From Phaeodactylum tricornutum CCAP 1055/1 (taxonomy: Eukaryota; Bacillariophyta; Bacillariophyceae; Surirellales; Neidiaceae): DNA of 64,000 nt. The position numbers and the translations under genes are program-made. The notes under the pieces were generated by a model, which worked only from the letters and a program-made list of their open reading frames with translations, searched no databases and was not told the DNA's origin. The stretch is taken from the NCBI RefSeq assembly GCF_000150955.2, contig NC_011698.1, positions 248,001 through 312,000 of the forward strand, read 5' to 3'. Below, in pieces: positions 9,470 to 21,727 of the stretch. How positions within the stretch are numbered: position 1 is the first letter of the stretch; every line of letters starts with the position of its first letter.

Positions 9470-12400
9470 TTACAGTTTTAGGGCCCTCTGAAGATTCTGT
9501 CTAAATATTTCCTTTTCTTCAGTCGTCATTTGGTCCATCGATAGCCGAAGACCTTCGACGATACCTGCCGCACCAATTGCAGTGGTCGTCCCACCTCCAA
9601 GGATCACATTGACAATTTCTCGTGTGACGCATGCTTTCGAATATTCCATCACCTTCAGCTCTAAGGAACTACTTTGCTCGGCCATCCAAGAAAGCATCGT
9701 TGCGTCGTCTTCCCAACAATCCTCGGACTTGCCCGAACTCTCGAGAAACCACTTTTGAATCAATAACGACGCTTCCGTAGGTTTGAGCACATTGACCGCA
9801 CGGCCAACTCTTGCCGCGTCAATTATTTTACGACGCAATTCAAACTCGGCCAGTTTTCTTCGAAGACGCCAATAAAAGAACGAGCGCGCTTCTCTCCATT
9901 CGACATCCTGCTTAATGACACCCACTGCCTTCATCCGTCCTGGTGTATCGTGCAACTCGCAGAATCGCACCGAAATTTGCTCGTATACCGGAAGCAATTG
10001 GTTTTGCCTTTTCACTATAACTGCCTCAACATCAATCCTGGCGCTGTCATCCACACATTCCTCAAGCTGTATATCTAGCGCCTTGAGCTTTTCATCGAGG
10101 CGGTGCATGGTGGCAATCAAGTCCTTGGTGCGGTACTTTACTGAAGCTGTACCGTTTGCTTCTAGAACTCCTCCCCGGGAACTTCCCTTTGTAGCGTACA
10201 TTTCCATACAATTTGCGTTGATCGTAGCATCCAAAACTACCCAGGCTCCCCCTCGTATCTCGGCGAAAGGAGGAATGAAGACAAATACTGGCTGTTCGTA
10301 AGCGACAAAGGCGTCGACAATTTGCGATCCGTATTTGAGGACTTCGTCAAACATATCTCGTTGTCCTCCACTAAACCCTCTCCAGTTGGCAAAAACAATC
10401 AAAGGCAAATCCTCCGTGCGAAAATCTTTAATCGCTGTCGCTGTTTTGAAAGCACTGTTTGGGAACCAAACTCCGCCTGCCTCGCGAACAACGGTTTCGG
10501 ATGCCGTCAGATCGGCCGGGTCGGCTGGTTTGATGGTCTCAACCATGCGATTTTCGGTGACAATTACCCCCATTGGGATGCCGCCAAGTCTTGCACGACC
10601 TACCACTACAGCTTTCGCCCATCCAGCCATAGTCTCCGTGAAGCTTCCTTTGTCAAAAAAACCACTCTGCCAAGTACCTTGGTCGTCAGCACCTCCAGTC
10701 AACAGGAATCTAGGGTCATAAGGAACTCCCTGAACAGGTATGTAGCCGATGGGACGTTCGATGTCGTCCACACCACGAATGTCGGAGATTGGTAAGAGTC
10801 CTCTCCTCGTTGAGGGTACATAAGAAAGCCATTTCACTGCGGACTTAATCGCGCGGAAATGGTCCGCCTCAACCATATGGGAGATGCCATTCGAGTGCAT
10901 AATACTCGGGCCACCAAGCTGATCATGAGTGGAGTACACATCAACGCCCATCAGTTTGTTCAAGGCTTGGAATCCCGTAAGAATAATCGGGGACTCCGTT
11001 TTTCTCTGAATTGTCCTCTGTCCGAGGCGGACGAGATATGCACCGATACCCACAGTCCTGCCAAGGACAACTGTCATTGTGAAGATGTCTTCATACGCGA
11101 TACTCGTTTCACCAGCAATAAGCCCAGAGCCCTTTAGATTCTCTACTCCAAGGTCAGGTTCTGAACCAATCACATCCACAATACGGTAAACAGTTTCTCC
11201 GTCGAGGGACATCGGCTCAACGTTAACCAGCTTCTTCTCTTTCGTCAGAGAATCGTAGTCCGCCTGAGCCAGGTAGAGGAAATCGAATCCACTTTCCGGC
11301 TTGGCAGGATCCTTGAAAGCAACTTTGAACAACTTTTTGACTCCCTCGGCCAAACCAATCCTCGCACCAGCGTTGGCAGCGACATACAGACGCGGAATTT
11401 GACGCTGCCGAGCGTACTCAGAAGCCATCTTGAATACAACATCTTCTCGGGTTCCAAAGCTCCCAGCTTTGTGAGTAATGTCATTTGAAAGCAAGACAAT
11501 TTCACGGCCCTGACAATGGTTGGATAGGTAAGACCCGAAAGCGCTCAGCGAAGACACAATGAATGATATGAACTTACATTTGGGTACTCCACCGTTTTGA
11601 GCTCTACAAGCCACGCCACCATACCAACATCATTCATTCCAGCTCCTCTGCGTATATGAGAGAGTTCCAGCATTCCGTCAAAGTAGTCGTTCATCGTCCA
11701 CTTCTCAGATGATCCTTCAATTTTTGAAACAACTAGTTCGGTAGTTTGCATCACCATAGTAGGACGAGCCGCTGCACGGATACCACCCTCAATACCACCC
11801 TTTTCGGAGGCTTCGAGCCACTGCTGCTCAACAGCAGCTTCAAAAAGCGCAGGGAGGTCGTAGCAGTACAGTGTATCTGACGCTCTTAGTGCAGTCTTCC
11901 GTTGAGCGTCAAAAGGGCGGGTCAGAGGATACGGAGCCTCCACGTTGACACCTTCCCAAGAGCTGTCGCTTGTACTAGCAAGTGTGGCCTTCGTATTGCC
12001 AATCAATTTGAACTTGCGCTCGTCGCTGCTATCATCGGCTGCTTCAACGTACGTGCTCATTACGTGAACGTAACCAGTTGGGTTGCTAGATACCAATCTG
12101 AGTGCGATTGGATGAGATTCGGAGCTCAATCGGCAGACAATACGAATCTCAACCTCCACAATGCCCATCGTTGTGATACGTTCTCCATGCTTTTTCAATA
12201 TCCCGGCCACAACATGTTCAACAGTTACCGGATCTAGAACAGTTTTTTCAAAGTCACTGGCCACATTGATAAACACGTGGTTGTCCATGCGGCTCTTTAC
12301 AGAACAGAGATCAAAAGCGTTTAAAGTGTCTACCAGAATTCGATCAAAGCTTGTCTGATTCATGTCGGTCACAAAACCCAGCGATCGGACGAAGACACGA

Positions 12401-15400
12401 GCGGCTTTACTTGCTTTGTGATCGGAAGCGAGCGCAGCTTTCTTTGGTACCGCTTCATAGAGGTGAGCCTGACCAGTTGCCGAATTGTGAGAGCCAAGGC
12501 CTCGAATGTCAAAGTTCGCTGCGACACGATTCAAATCGAGCTGCGGAGCTCGGACAGGATCGATTCCTCTGTAAAGTGCAATTTCTTTGTATGCGGGAAA
12601 GCGGAACGTGAACATCGCAGGGGCCCTGTATTCCTCAAACTCGTCGTAGTGTTGGTTCATCACAAACGTTACCCCACGGACGCCAGCCTGTTCGAGTAGA
12701 GCATGTGAGCCTTGCAGGATCAATTCACATTTCTACAAAACATGAGGGAGAGAGAGGGAACAAACAATGAGAGACTCATTCTGCAGCAAAGACACGAGAA
12801 CCTTAAACTTACCTTAGCAATCTCCTGGTGACTCGCTTCGTCCAGACCAATATCCGAATTCAGAACGATGAAATAAAGAACATTCACCGGATCCGACCCG
12901 GAATTAGCAACAAACTGCGACGAAACATTTTGAATAGTATCAGCATCTGCCACATCGCTAACGTTGTCTACCACCATACAAACACCAATACGTAGCGTGT
13001 CAGCGGGGATGCCCTGCTTAACGGGGATCACACCTCCCGATTCCGATGGTTCGTCGTTAGTCTCCATCAGAGATCCAGAACTGACCACACGTTTCAAATC
13101 CATCAAGCTTGCCACAGTTGACAAGTTGCTCACCGCACCCTCTGCCTGCTTCTCCATAAATGCAAACTTGAAAGAGCGTCGTTCTCCATCCCGGATAATA
13201 TCCTTCATCGAAAAGGAGCGATACATACGACGGACAAATATTTCGGCCAAACCAACAGATTCCAATCCCGACGAAGAGCTTTTGAGCAGTGGAAACAACA
13301 GGTCCACCATAGGAGTTTGGTCCGCCAAAAGGTCAGTGACGGTGCTCGAGAGGTTCGCTCCGTCTGCCGTAGCCACATGGGACGCCGCTGCAACGAATCG
13401 ACCCTTTCTAAGCTCCAAGCTTGGCAAGCTTTCCTGCATCAAAAGTTTTCGAGCCTTCAACGCAACTTCACGGTAAAGATCATTTGAACCCATAGAACCA
13501 ATCTCTGAAATGGCGCTCTCTGCGTGCAGAATAACAGATTCCGTTCCGGCTCCTCCCGTGGGATTAATCTTGGAGCCCACCCCTATAGCGGTCATGATCG
13601 ACGTAACCAATTTTGAAGTGGTCTGTAACTGCTCGTGAGCGCGACACACACTGAGGATGTACCCAGGATCATTCTTATGTCCTTGGCGCAATTCTTCGAC
13701 TGCATCAGCATATGACTTTCCGTCGCAGAACCAGCGTTCATTGGCAGTCCATTTTTCTAACGCAATCAAAAAGCTGTCGACCGCCCGCTGCGCCCCTGGT
13801 ACACCCGAGGCCTTTCCGCGATTATAAGGTAGCACGGCTTCGCGGAGAGGAGTGATAAGTGCTTCGAAAGTAGCTCGGGCTGACGTATCTGAGATGCTCG
13901 AAACATGAGAGGCCAACGCTGCTAGAATGCTAGAGGCGGGAAATCTGTCGAAAGAAGAAAGCAAGAGACACAAGTCAGTTCATGCACCACCGCGTCAAGG
14001 AAAAGCGGACTTTTAGTGTTCTTACTCAAGATCTCCCACTCCGCCATTGGCCCCCTCTGCACGATTTTCGTACTCTCGGACCATCGTAGAAATGGATCTC
14101 AACAAAGTCGCGGGTAAGCGGCTACTGAGAACAGAGAGCTGTTCCCGAATTTCCAAAACCGGCAAGAAGGGATCTGCCACTGCTTGCATCAGGTCAGCCA
14201 TGGCGGCGTCGATCGTCTCCGGCAGCAAAATGTATCCATCCGTCGCGCGGTGTAATGCCTGAACGGCCTTGCGCAGCACCAAATGAGCATTGCGAGTGCC
14301 GTTATTGGATGTGCTTCCGTTACTGCTACTGGTGGTATTGCGAGCAATAGATTGACCCCATCCCGTCACTTGCAAGTCGCCCTCGAAGACACTGACAGTA
14401 GCTACGTTTTCGGGATTGTCTAGGGCTAAAGTCCCCAAGATGTCACCAGCCGTCAAAGAAGCTCCTTCGTTCGCGTGCCAAGAAATAGTTCCGGCTTCTT
14501 CCACTTTAAGCGGCAAGAACATTTTCATCACTTCCATTTCTGCATAAGCCTCACCCTTTTTGACGTGCGCTTGATCCGGTACGAGTTGCTTGACGAGTTT
14601 GCCGGCCACGTCGGTGCGCAACGACGTGGGATCGTAATCGGGTGAAAAGGCAATCGTGGCTCCAGAGTTGGTGGTAATGCGCATACCGTGGGCCGAATCT
14701 GCCTTCCGAGTCAAATACACGACATGGGATGTGCCGTCGACGTCAATCAAATAGCCACCGTCACTCAACACGCGCACGTGAGTTTCCACCACGCGGTTTT
14801 CGCGGTCCGTCGTCAAACCCATCGAGAACGTGTGTGGGCCCGTCTGCACCGTTCGTAGCACATACTTGACGTTATTGAGAATAAGCTCCACTTCTCTGGA
14901 CAGTTTTAACAAAGACCGAGGCGGCAATTGTCCCTTTTCCAAAAGTTCAACGTATTCCGTTGTGGCGTCTTGGGCGCAATTGTAGGCTTGCACCGTAGCG
15001 CCCAAAATAACGTGTACGTGATCGTGCAAAGTTTGAATGGCCACATCCGTCTTGCAAGCTTCTGTATCGGACAAGACCTTGTTTTGAATGATCCCATCCA
15101 ACCAGGCTGTATCGATATGGTTGCTGACAAAATCTTCCAACTCAATCAATTTCGAAATATAATCCACCGTGGTACTGATATCACCCCGAATCGAGAGTTC
15201 CTTGAGTGCCAGCACCATGTTTCGTCGCGCCTGTTCTCGATCGGAACCGGACGCAAACAAGTGTCCAAACTGGGAATCGGCAAATTCGTGGATGGCTCCG
15301 GAACTGTCCATACTGAAATATCCCCAGACGTTGGGGGTAGACCGAAAATTCAATTCCTGGAGGGTACCCGAGGTGGGTTGAAATCCGGCTTCGGCGTTCT

Positions 15401-16691
15401 CGGCCGTGATGCGGACTGCCATGCAGTGTCCGTGCGTGGGTTGGGCGCTGACGTTGTCGAAATCGATCTCGTCGAGGGCGTCGTCGAAGCGCTTCCGTCC
15501 GTAGCGTTGTCGAATTTCTGGAATATGAGAAAGTGGCAAACCCATGGCTACTTGCAGCTGACAGGCGGGTAGATTCACGTGGGTGATCATTTCCGTGACG
15601 GGGTGTTCGACTTGCAAGCGCGGGTTGAGTTCCAAAAAGTAGAATTTTTGCGTGTCTTCTTCGTAGAGGTATTCCACCGTTCCGGCGTTGGCGTAGGAAA
15701 CGGCCTTGGCGAGTGCCACAGCGGAGGCCTCCATTTGTTTCCAAACGTCCGGTGCCGCCGCGACGGGAGGTCCTTCTTCAATAATTTTTTGGTGACGACG
15801 TTGTACGGAACAATCGCGACCATTGAGGGCCAGGGCGTGGCCGTATTCGTCCGCCAACAACTGTACTTCGAGGTGGCGGGCCTTTTGGGCGAGCTTCATG
15901 AGGAAAATGGGACTTCCCGGGACCTCGCCACAGACTTGACGGTAGGCGGTGGCGACATCGTCCGCGTGTAGGACCTTGCGAATTCCTTTGCCTCCGCCAC
16001 CTTCACTGGCCTTGATCATGACGGGAAACCCAATTTTGGCGGCTGCCTCACTGGCTTGGGTTGCGGACTGCACCCCGGCCTGTTCCAAGGCCCAGGATGG
16101 CAAGGATCCTTCCTTCACGTTGTAGGATGCCTGAATGTCGGATCCGTTCCAGGCGATACAGGGGACCCCCGCGGATTGCGCAATAATGGTGGACCCAATT
16201 TTATCGCCGAGGGCTTGCATGGGTGGTCCGGCGGGTCCAATAAACTTGATCCCACAGGACTCGAGTGTATTGGGGAGGGTAGGATTTTCCGACGCGTGTC
16301 CCCATCCCGCCCAGACGGCGTGTACGGCGTGCAGACGAGCAATTTCGACAATCAACGAGACGTTGGCGTAATTGGAGTGGTTGGGTCCGCCGGGCACGTC
16401 GACGATGACGTCTCCGGCGCGTATGTACTCGGCGTTGGAGCGTAGATCTTCGGGTGTCGCCATGACGACGAAGGTCAAGGCCTTGCTGTCGCCAAAGGTT
16501 TCGTAACTCCAGCGACGCAACGAGCGAATGCACTTGACGGCAGCGTTCCCGTTGTTCGCAATGAGGATCTTGGAGATGACGCGGGCCCTGGGACCTCCCA
16601 GAAGCTGGATGTAGTCTTGGACGGTTGCGAATCGACGGTGGGTTTCCTGGGCGATGCCCCCCGCCCCGTCGGCGGTTCTCGTGTACGGCAT
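9470..16691 (-). CDS. ACC: Multidomain (homomeric) acetyl-CoA carboxylase, probably cytosolic
   Basis: Carboxylates acetyl-CoA to malonyl-CoA using ATP and bicarbonate, the committed step for fatty-acid synthesis or, in the cytosol, for chain elongation. Four exons: 14026-16691, 12813-13944, 11578-12732, 9470-11509; introns of 81, 80 and 68 nt; total about 2330 residues, the normal eukaryotic length. Biotin carboxylase comes first (KILIANNGNAAVKC; ATP-grasp loop GGGGKGIRK; ELNPRLQVEHPVTEM), then the biotinyl site EVMKM (Lys about 722), the long central region, and the carboxyltransferase (NGISHMVEADHF; IGAYLVRLGQR; ENRMVETIKPADPADL; FANWRGFSGGQRDM). The model starts directly at the biotin carboxylase leader with no signal peptide or plastid cleavage motif, and I see none upstream, so the cytosolic isoform is favoured over the plastid one. 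The antisense strand of exon 1 has long open frames caused by high GC; they are shadows. Confidence 0.95.
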
Positions 16692-17975
16692 GACGCCACA
16701 ATCGATCGAGCTGTTGTTGTTGCGTTGCTAGTAACGAGTGTCACGAGGAGAAGAGTGGCACTAGGGAAAAGAGTATCACTGTCAGTGTTGGTGAGTGATT
16801 GAAAACGAGGGTCAAGAAAGGCTGTGATGGGACGCATCGCATCGCGACGCGTGGGAGGAAGTCAAGGATATTTTGTCGGGACGTACGTACCCTGACTCCA
16901 GTGCGCGGGGCTCGCGAGTCCAACCAACGAACGGACTGGGTCGATATGGAGACGTTACTCACAGTCAGTGACGGCGAGAAAAGAGAGGGATGCGACAAGG
17001 GACAGTCACACACACACACAGAGTGAAGGAATAATCCCCTTGTTCCAAAACGAAAGGACCACGGGAGACTGGTGAGTTTCGTACGCACCGGCAAAAAATG
17101 ATACGATTGTCGACAATTTGGACGGTTTTTTGGGGACTGTGAGCAAGGGGACCAGGTGAGACACGACAACCCAACACCACACTAAATGAGACACTATGAA
17201 ACACACGTCACGCGCGAGACTTGAACTGTGAGTAGGAAAAGAGACCACCCACGGCAGCGTTGCTTCCCACGGTATCCGTATGTCCGGAGGGTCTGACAGA
17301 CCTTCTTTCGTACCGACCCAAGGCAGAGCGATGACGTCTTCCGGGGCTCTCCCGTCAGTCACCGCCAGAGAGAGGGTCAAGAGGGGCATCGAGCCTCCAG
17401 CATCGATCACTGTCAATCCATCACTCACCGTCAGGGGAGCACACCAATCAATTTAGCCCTCGCTTGCCGACGTACTCCCCCATGTGACCGGCCCGACCCA
17501 ATCCAACGTCCCAATAGTGCTGACGTAGACATACGTGGTACCACGTTGACACCGAATACGACTCGTTACGTCGCGGCGAGTACACCACGAAAGGGTACCC
17601 TGAACTCTACCAGAGATGACGAAGTGATACATGTCAAGTTCGGACCGTGACTGACATGACAATAAGAGATTGTGAGTGGGCTCGCCATGGTGTACGCAAC
17701 CAACCCGGACCCTACGTATTTTACGTCATACTTTCACACTCCTTGTGACTGACAGTGTCACTTACAACCCAAGTCTGACAATCACCACAGACTGCCCACA
17801 AACAGAACGTGACCCGTGTCCATTGCCGATTCCACCCCCAACCCCGCCTCCGTGCCAACGCCATTGGCGGTTCCATATTTGGATGTTCCGACACCTTTGT
17901 TGTCACTACTAACAGTCGCTGTCCGTTTAAAACGTTTCACTGTCGGTATCAACTACGCCCATTGCCGTACCCAGA
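16692..17975. promoter_or_regulatory. Shared divergent promoter region of ACC and GNAT genes
   Basis: About 1.28 kb between two divergent starts. Contains ACTCACAGTCAGTGAC at 16957-16972, a short (CA)n tract at about 17006-17020, CATCACTGTCAATCC near 17404, and GTGACTGACAGTGTCACTTAC around 17745-17765. These resemble words upstream of several other genes in the window. Short reading frames here are not convincing. Start-site positions are not known. Confidence 0.45.
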
Positions 17976-18785
17976 ATGACGTGTTGGGCGACGCCGACGA
18001 CTAGAAGAATACCTAGGCGAACACCATCCGGATCGGTTTCCGCTCGTTGGCTCTTTCTGGTCGCACTCTTCGCCCTCCCTTTGCCTACCGTCGCTTTACT
18101 GATCGTACCACCACCACTCATGGGAATAGCTGCCTTGCTCTTTCCCGTTCGTCGCACTCGCATTGCAGGCGTCAGTCAAGCCCAAGGGACCAACGCGATC
18201 AAAGTCGAAATTGCGGACGCCAGCGATTTCTTCGTCGACGCCTTTTGGACCGCCAAAGTCGGCGGCGGAGCCGCACAACTCTCCAAAAATCAACAATCTC
18301 AGCTACGACAATCCCAAACCGCCGAATTCACCCGTCGGTACGGCAGCAAACGACGAGCTTCCGAACTCTTTGTGTGTCGGGACGGACAAAACGCAATCGT
18401 CGCCTGCGTCGGGGTCGAAATGGGAAAGATACCCGACGGATACTTGCAGGGACCGACCCTTACCAAGGCCCCACTCATGAGCAATTTGGCCGTGTCCCGG
18501 TCCTACCGACGGCGCGGTCTCGCCGAACAACTGGTCCGCGTCGTGGAACAACACGTACAGGACGCCTACGGAGCCGACGAGTGCTTCCTCTACGTCGAAC
18601 AACGCAACCGAGGAGCCGTCAAACTCTACCAAAAACTCGGCTATCGACAAGTCTGGGTGGACGATAATGCCCAAACCCTACTGCCGACGGCACGGGGCGA
18701 CTTGCAGTCGGCGTCGACCACTATCGTCTGCATGAAGAAAAACGTGGTTCGCGGGAACGGCATCTTTTCGGGATTGTTTGGATAG
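17976..18785 (+). CDS. GNAT-family N-acetyltransferase with N-terminal signal-like segment
   Basis: Transfers acetyl from acetyl-CoA to an amine, on a protein or small molecule. Single exon, 269 residues. The N-terminus has basic residues, a hydrophobic stretch (WLFLVALFALPLPTVALL, about residues 25-42) and a second hydrophobic stretch before a basic run, compatible with an ER signal plus transit peptide, hence a plastid or membrane location. The catalytic domain runs from about residue 75 to 255, with the acetyl-CoA pyrophosphate loop in LAVSRSYRRRGLAEQLV and the late-strand motif LYVEQRNRGAVKLYQKLGY, both hallmark GNAT features. Divergent from ACC. Substrate not predictable. Confidence 0.85.
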   Translation: MTCWATPTTRRIPRRTPSGSVSARWLFLVALFALPLPTVALLIVPPPLMGIAALLFPVRRTRIAGVSQAQGTNAIKVEIADASDFFVDAFWTAKVGGGAAQLSKNQQSQLRQSQTAEFTRRYGSKRRASELFVCRDGQNAIVACVGVEMGKIPDGYLQGPTLTKAPLMSNLAVSRSYRRRGLAEQLVRVVEQHVQDAYGADECFLYVEQRNRGAVKLYQKLGYRQVWVDDNAQTLLPTARGDLQSASTTIVCMKKNVVRGNGIFSGLFG

Positions 18786-18978
18786 AGACTTTCCGAAAAT
18801 TGTACTAGAGTTGCAGCAACCTGGAAACTCTTGCACCCCCGCGCTCCGGTTTGGATAGTCGGATCAACCGGATCGAACGCTTTCGCTACAGTTCGTCACA
18901 CTACTTTTACAATAATACGTACTGAGTACTAATTAATATAAGATACAATGGCAGAAGTTGCGGATGATTTTATTGCGA

Positions 18979-20922
18979 TTACCCCTCTTCCAAATTTGGC
19001 CTCGTAAAAAAATCAGACAGAACTCGGTTTGTGTACGCCACGGCTTGCGGGTTTGACGGCGTCCACAGGGACCCCCAGGACGTTTGCGGCACGGTTTGGT
19101 GCGCAAAGCACGACGATGCCGGTACTTCTCCGTCGACCGCGGGGTGCATCTTTTGCAGAATGAAAAAGCCCGGGGAGCAAGCACCAATTTCCAAACTTTG
19201 CAAGTGGCGTTGCCAAATGGCAAATTCTTCCGCATTGTCGGCCCGTCGCTCGGCATACAGGTCGGCAGTAATGGGATATTCGTTCGTCAAGAGGAGTCCA
19301 CGAGCCCTGGTACTACTACAAGTGGTAGCGATACTCGTGGTAGATGACGCGACTACGCTGGAGAGGTCATGCTTAGGATCGTGCTGATTGTTGTTCCACC
19401 AAGACTCTATGCGAGACAGGAGCTCGTCAGCAGGACGGTCCAGTGCATCGTGCTGGGGGAGTAAATCAAAATTGGAATCCAGCAAGACCTCGGGAGAGGA
19501 CGGTACTCCCGGCTCGTTCGCTGATTCTTCGCTACCCCTACTACTGACACTGCAAGGTGCCACGTAAGCAGCCTCAACACTTTTCAAGAAAAACTCGGAC
19601 ACAATGGCGAGAAAGCCGGTGTTGGAGAGCAAGGAGGAACTCAGTTGCACGATACTAGCGAGCACGGCCTCGCCGGAGGGACCTCCCGCAGAAAACAGAC
19701 CGTGCCGTGCCTGTGTGATTTCTGGTGGTACGGGCAAAAAGGGTGGATTCGCCGTGATTAGATCAAATCGAGGGGAAATTCGACGGAGTACATCCAATAA
19801 AGGTTGGGCTTTGTCGTCAATGGCGAGATCATGGCTGCCTTCACTGTTAGTGTATATCCTTCCAACGTCCGAGGTCAAATCACCCAACACACATTGCACC
19901 TTAGTATCCAAGTCGTTCAAAATAGCATTGAGCCTTGTCATTTGCAGCGCACGGGGGTTGAGATCAACGCATACCGCTTGATTCGCCTTTTCCATTGTCA
20001 AGGCAGCCAAGGCTTGCACTCCCGACCCCGTGCAGAGGTCTAGCAAGCTCCCACAGGAGGGAATACGAGAACTTTGTAGCCAATGCTGTACTAGTGCCAA
20101 ACTATCGGGTCCGATATACATGACGGCGTTGCTGACGTCCGAGCAGGTACCGACCTTCGTGGTCGAGAGAACGCGCGGGTGCCAATCTGTGACAATATAT
20201 AAGGTTCGGTCGCTCTGCAAGTCGATGGGAAAGATTTGAGCGTACGGAACCAGTAAGTTGCTATCTATTTCACAAGGAGCAATCAGATGCAAGTCTTGCA
20301 GTATCTGGACACCCTCGGGAGTCAGAGCAAGTGCGAGTGCTTCCCGTGGAACCGCCAATCCCAAGAGAAAGAGAGTAGCCAGACTCTTGATGGGCAATAC
20401 ATTGGCATCGTTGGTACCACAATCCAACGACGGTACAGTTGTAACACCGGCCGATGACGGTGTCAAATAGATGGGACAAGAAGCGTGAAAGAGTTTATGA
20501 TCGGAGCTTGTGATACCAAAGAGAGACGCGATCGCCCGCGCTGTAAATCGCGAACGGTACAGTAGCGATCGTAGCGCGAAAAGTTTGTCAGCATCAGGCA
20601 CGCGGCACAGATTTTCATGGTGCACTCCGGAAACGGAACAGGCAGCTATACGGGAGGCTGCCGTGCGGTCCGAAGGATTGTATTCTCGCACTATAGATTG
20701 GTAGAGTGGCACGGCGGCGGCGTGACCCTCGGTTGTTCGTACGTGCCGAGCTTGTCGGTAGAGATGCTCGAGACTCGATGCCTCCACTGCCGCCGCCTGG
20801 CAGTATTGAGCAGACAATAGCGCGGCGCCCACCAAGCAAAATCGACATACGCTCGTGACGATGGCTTTCTCCAGCATACTTCTAGCTAGCACGGCCTCCC
20901 CTTGTTCTTGAGTCGACTTCAT
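18979..20922 (-). CDS. Class I SAM-dependent methyltransferase (MTS/HemK-like, NPPF motif)
   Basis: Single exon, 647 residues. The SAM-binding motif I reads LLDLCTGSGVQALAAL, followed by the acidic strand VCVDLNPRALQMTRLN and the N6/N5-methyltransferase motif NPPFLP. The segment before motif I (YIVTDWHPRVL ... YIGPDSLALVQ) resembles a bacterial subfamily in which a helical N-terminal domain precedes the MTS-type methyltransferase. NPPF enzymes methylate glutamine or adenine/guanine nitrogen; the substrate here is not predictable. A hydrophobic segment at about residues 25-46 could be a signal peptide or anchor. A long Ser-rich insertion follows the catalytic core. Converges on the GNAT gene with 193 bp between stops. 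Confidence 0.8.
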   Translation of the reverse strand: MKSTQEQGEAVLARSMLEKAIVTSVCRFCLVGAALLSAQYCQAAAVEASSLEHLYRQARHVRTTEGHAAAVPLYQSIVREYNPSDRTAASRIAACSVSGVHHENLCRVPDADKLFALRSLLYRSRFTARAIASLFGITSSDHKLFHASCPIYLTPSSAGVTTVPSLDCGTNDANVLPIKSLATLFLLGLAVPREALALALTPEGVQILQDLHLIAPCEIDSNLLVPYAQIFPIDLQSDRTLYIVTDWHPRVLSTTKVGTCSDVSNAVMYIGPDSLALVQHWLQSSRIPSCGSLLDLCTGSGVQALAALTMEKANQAVCVDLNPRALQMTRLNAILNDLDTKVQCVLGDLTSDVGRIYTNSEGSHDLAIDDKAQPLLDVLRRISPRFDLITANPPFLPVPPEITQARHGLFSAGGPSGEAVLASIVQLSSSLLSNTGFLAIVSEFFLKSVEAAYVAPCSVSSRGSEESANEPGVPSSPEVLLDSNFDLLPQHDALDRPADELLSRIESWWNNNQHDPKHDLSSVVASSTTSIATTCSSTRARGLLLTNEYPITADLYAERRADNAEEFAIWQRHLQSLEIGACSPGFFILQKMHPAVDGEVPASSCFAHQTVPQTSWGSLWTPSNPQAVAYTNRVLSDFFTRPNLEEG

Positions 20923-21727
20923 TGTCGTACCTTACAATTAGTGTGTACTGATATACCGGTATGCTTGGGAAAAACGGCGGAAATGTGCTACTAAGGTTCA
21001 GGCTAGTTTGAATGTCGAGTTAATTTCTTACCCCATTTGGTGTTCCACATTTAACTGTGAATCAAAATAAAATTGTCTAATAGTGACATCGACTTGAAAG
21101 TTGGCCCTCATTTTTTGGCCTGATCGAAATATGCCAACAAAGCGGAGTATTCCGCCACAGCCACTCGTGTTCGAGGTCCCTCTGAGACCTTCAACAAGTG
21201 ATGGAGCTCTCAAATTGTGCAACAGCATGCTAGTCAAGGTAGGAACGGACGTAGCAATCCGTCATAACATCTGCCTCACAATTTACTTCCGCATATTAAG
21301 TCTAACCGAAAAATACAGTAGGATTTCGCTTTCTAAGGTGACCACGGGAGTCGACGCACGTAGACAACGGGGAAAGGTGCTTGAACACTTTCATTGAAAT
21401 GAGCGAGATTGACGAGTCGTTTCTCGTCAATTGATGATATTTAGAAGTGCAATCTGTATGCATACACGGGCCTGATGTGAACGCCGCCTTGTTCTCTTCG
21501 TGATGAGCGACCAACGACTTCAATTCCTGCACCGGTCTTTTGGTCTGGAGTACAGACCTCGTATAGTGCCAAAGCAGTGCAAACGTCTTGATTACCACCC
21601 AGAGGCAATATTTTGGAAAATTTGGGTCTCTTCATATAACGCAGCTCCTTCCGCACCGCCGACAGCTTTCAAACAAGCACATGGAGTACTTTTCACCAAA
21701 CTGAGGAGTAAAAGGAAATAGAGAGTG
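20923..21727. other. Intergenic region, no supported gene
   Basis: Leader/promoter of the methyltransferase gene at its left side and 3' region of the glycosyltransferase gene at its right. Small frames on both strands show no similarity I recognise. Confidence 0.4.

Noticed and set aside
14906-16701. Long plus- and minus-strand frames overlapping ACC exon 1 (e.g. 14928-15572, 15579-15971, 15181-15744)
   Set aside because: They are shadows of a GC-rich, strongly conserved coding exon; their translations are low-complexity Arg/Gly/His-rich and match nothing.
16741-17428. Minus-strand frames upstream of ACC that could supply a plastid leader
   Set aside because: No hydrophobic signal followed by a cleavage motif leads into the biotin carboxylase frame, and no splice junction to 16691 is convincing.
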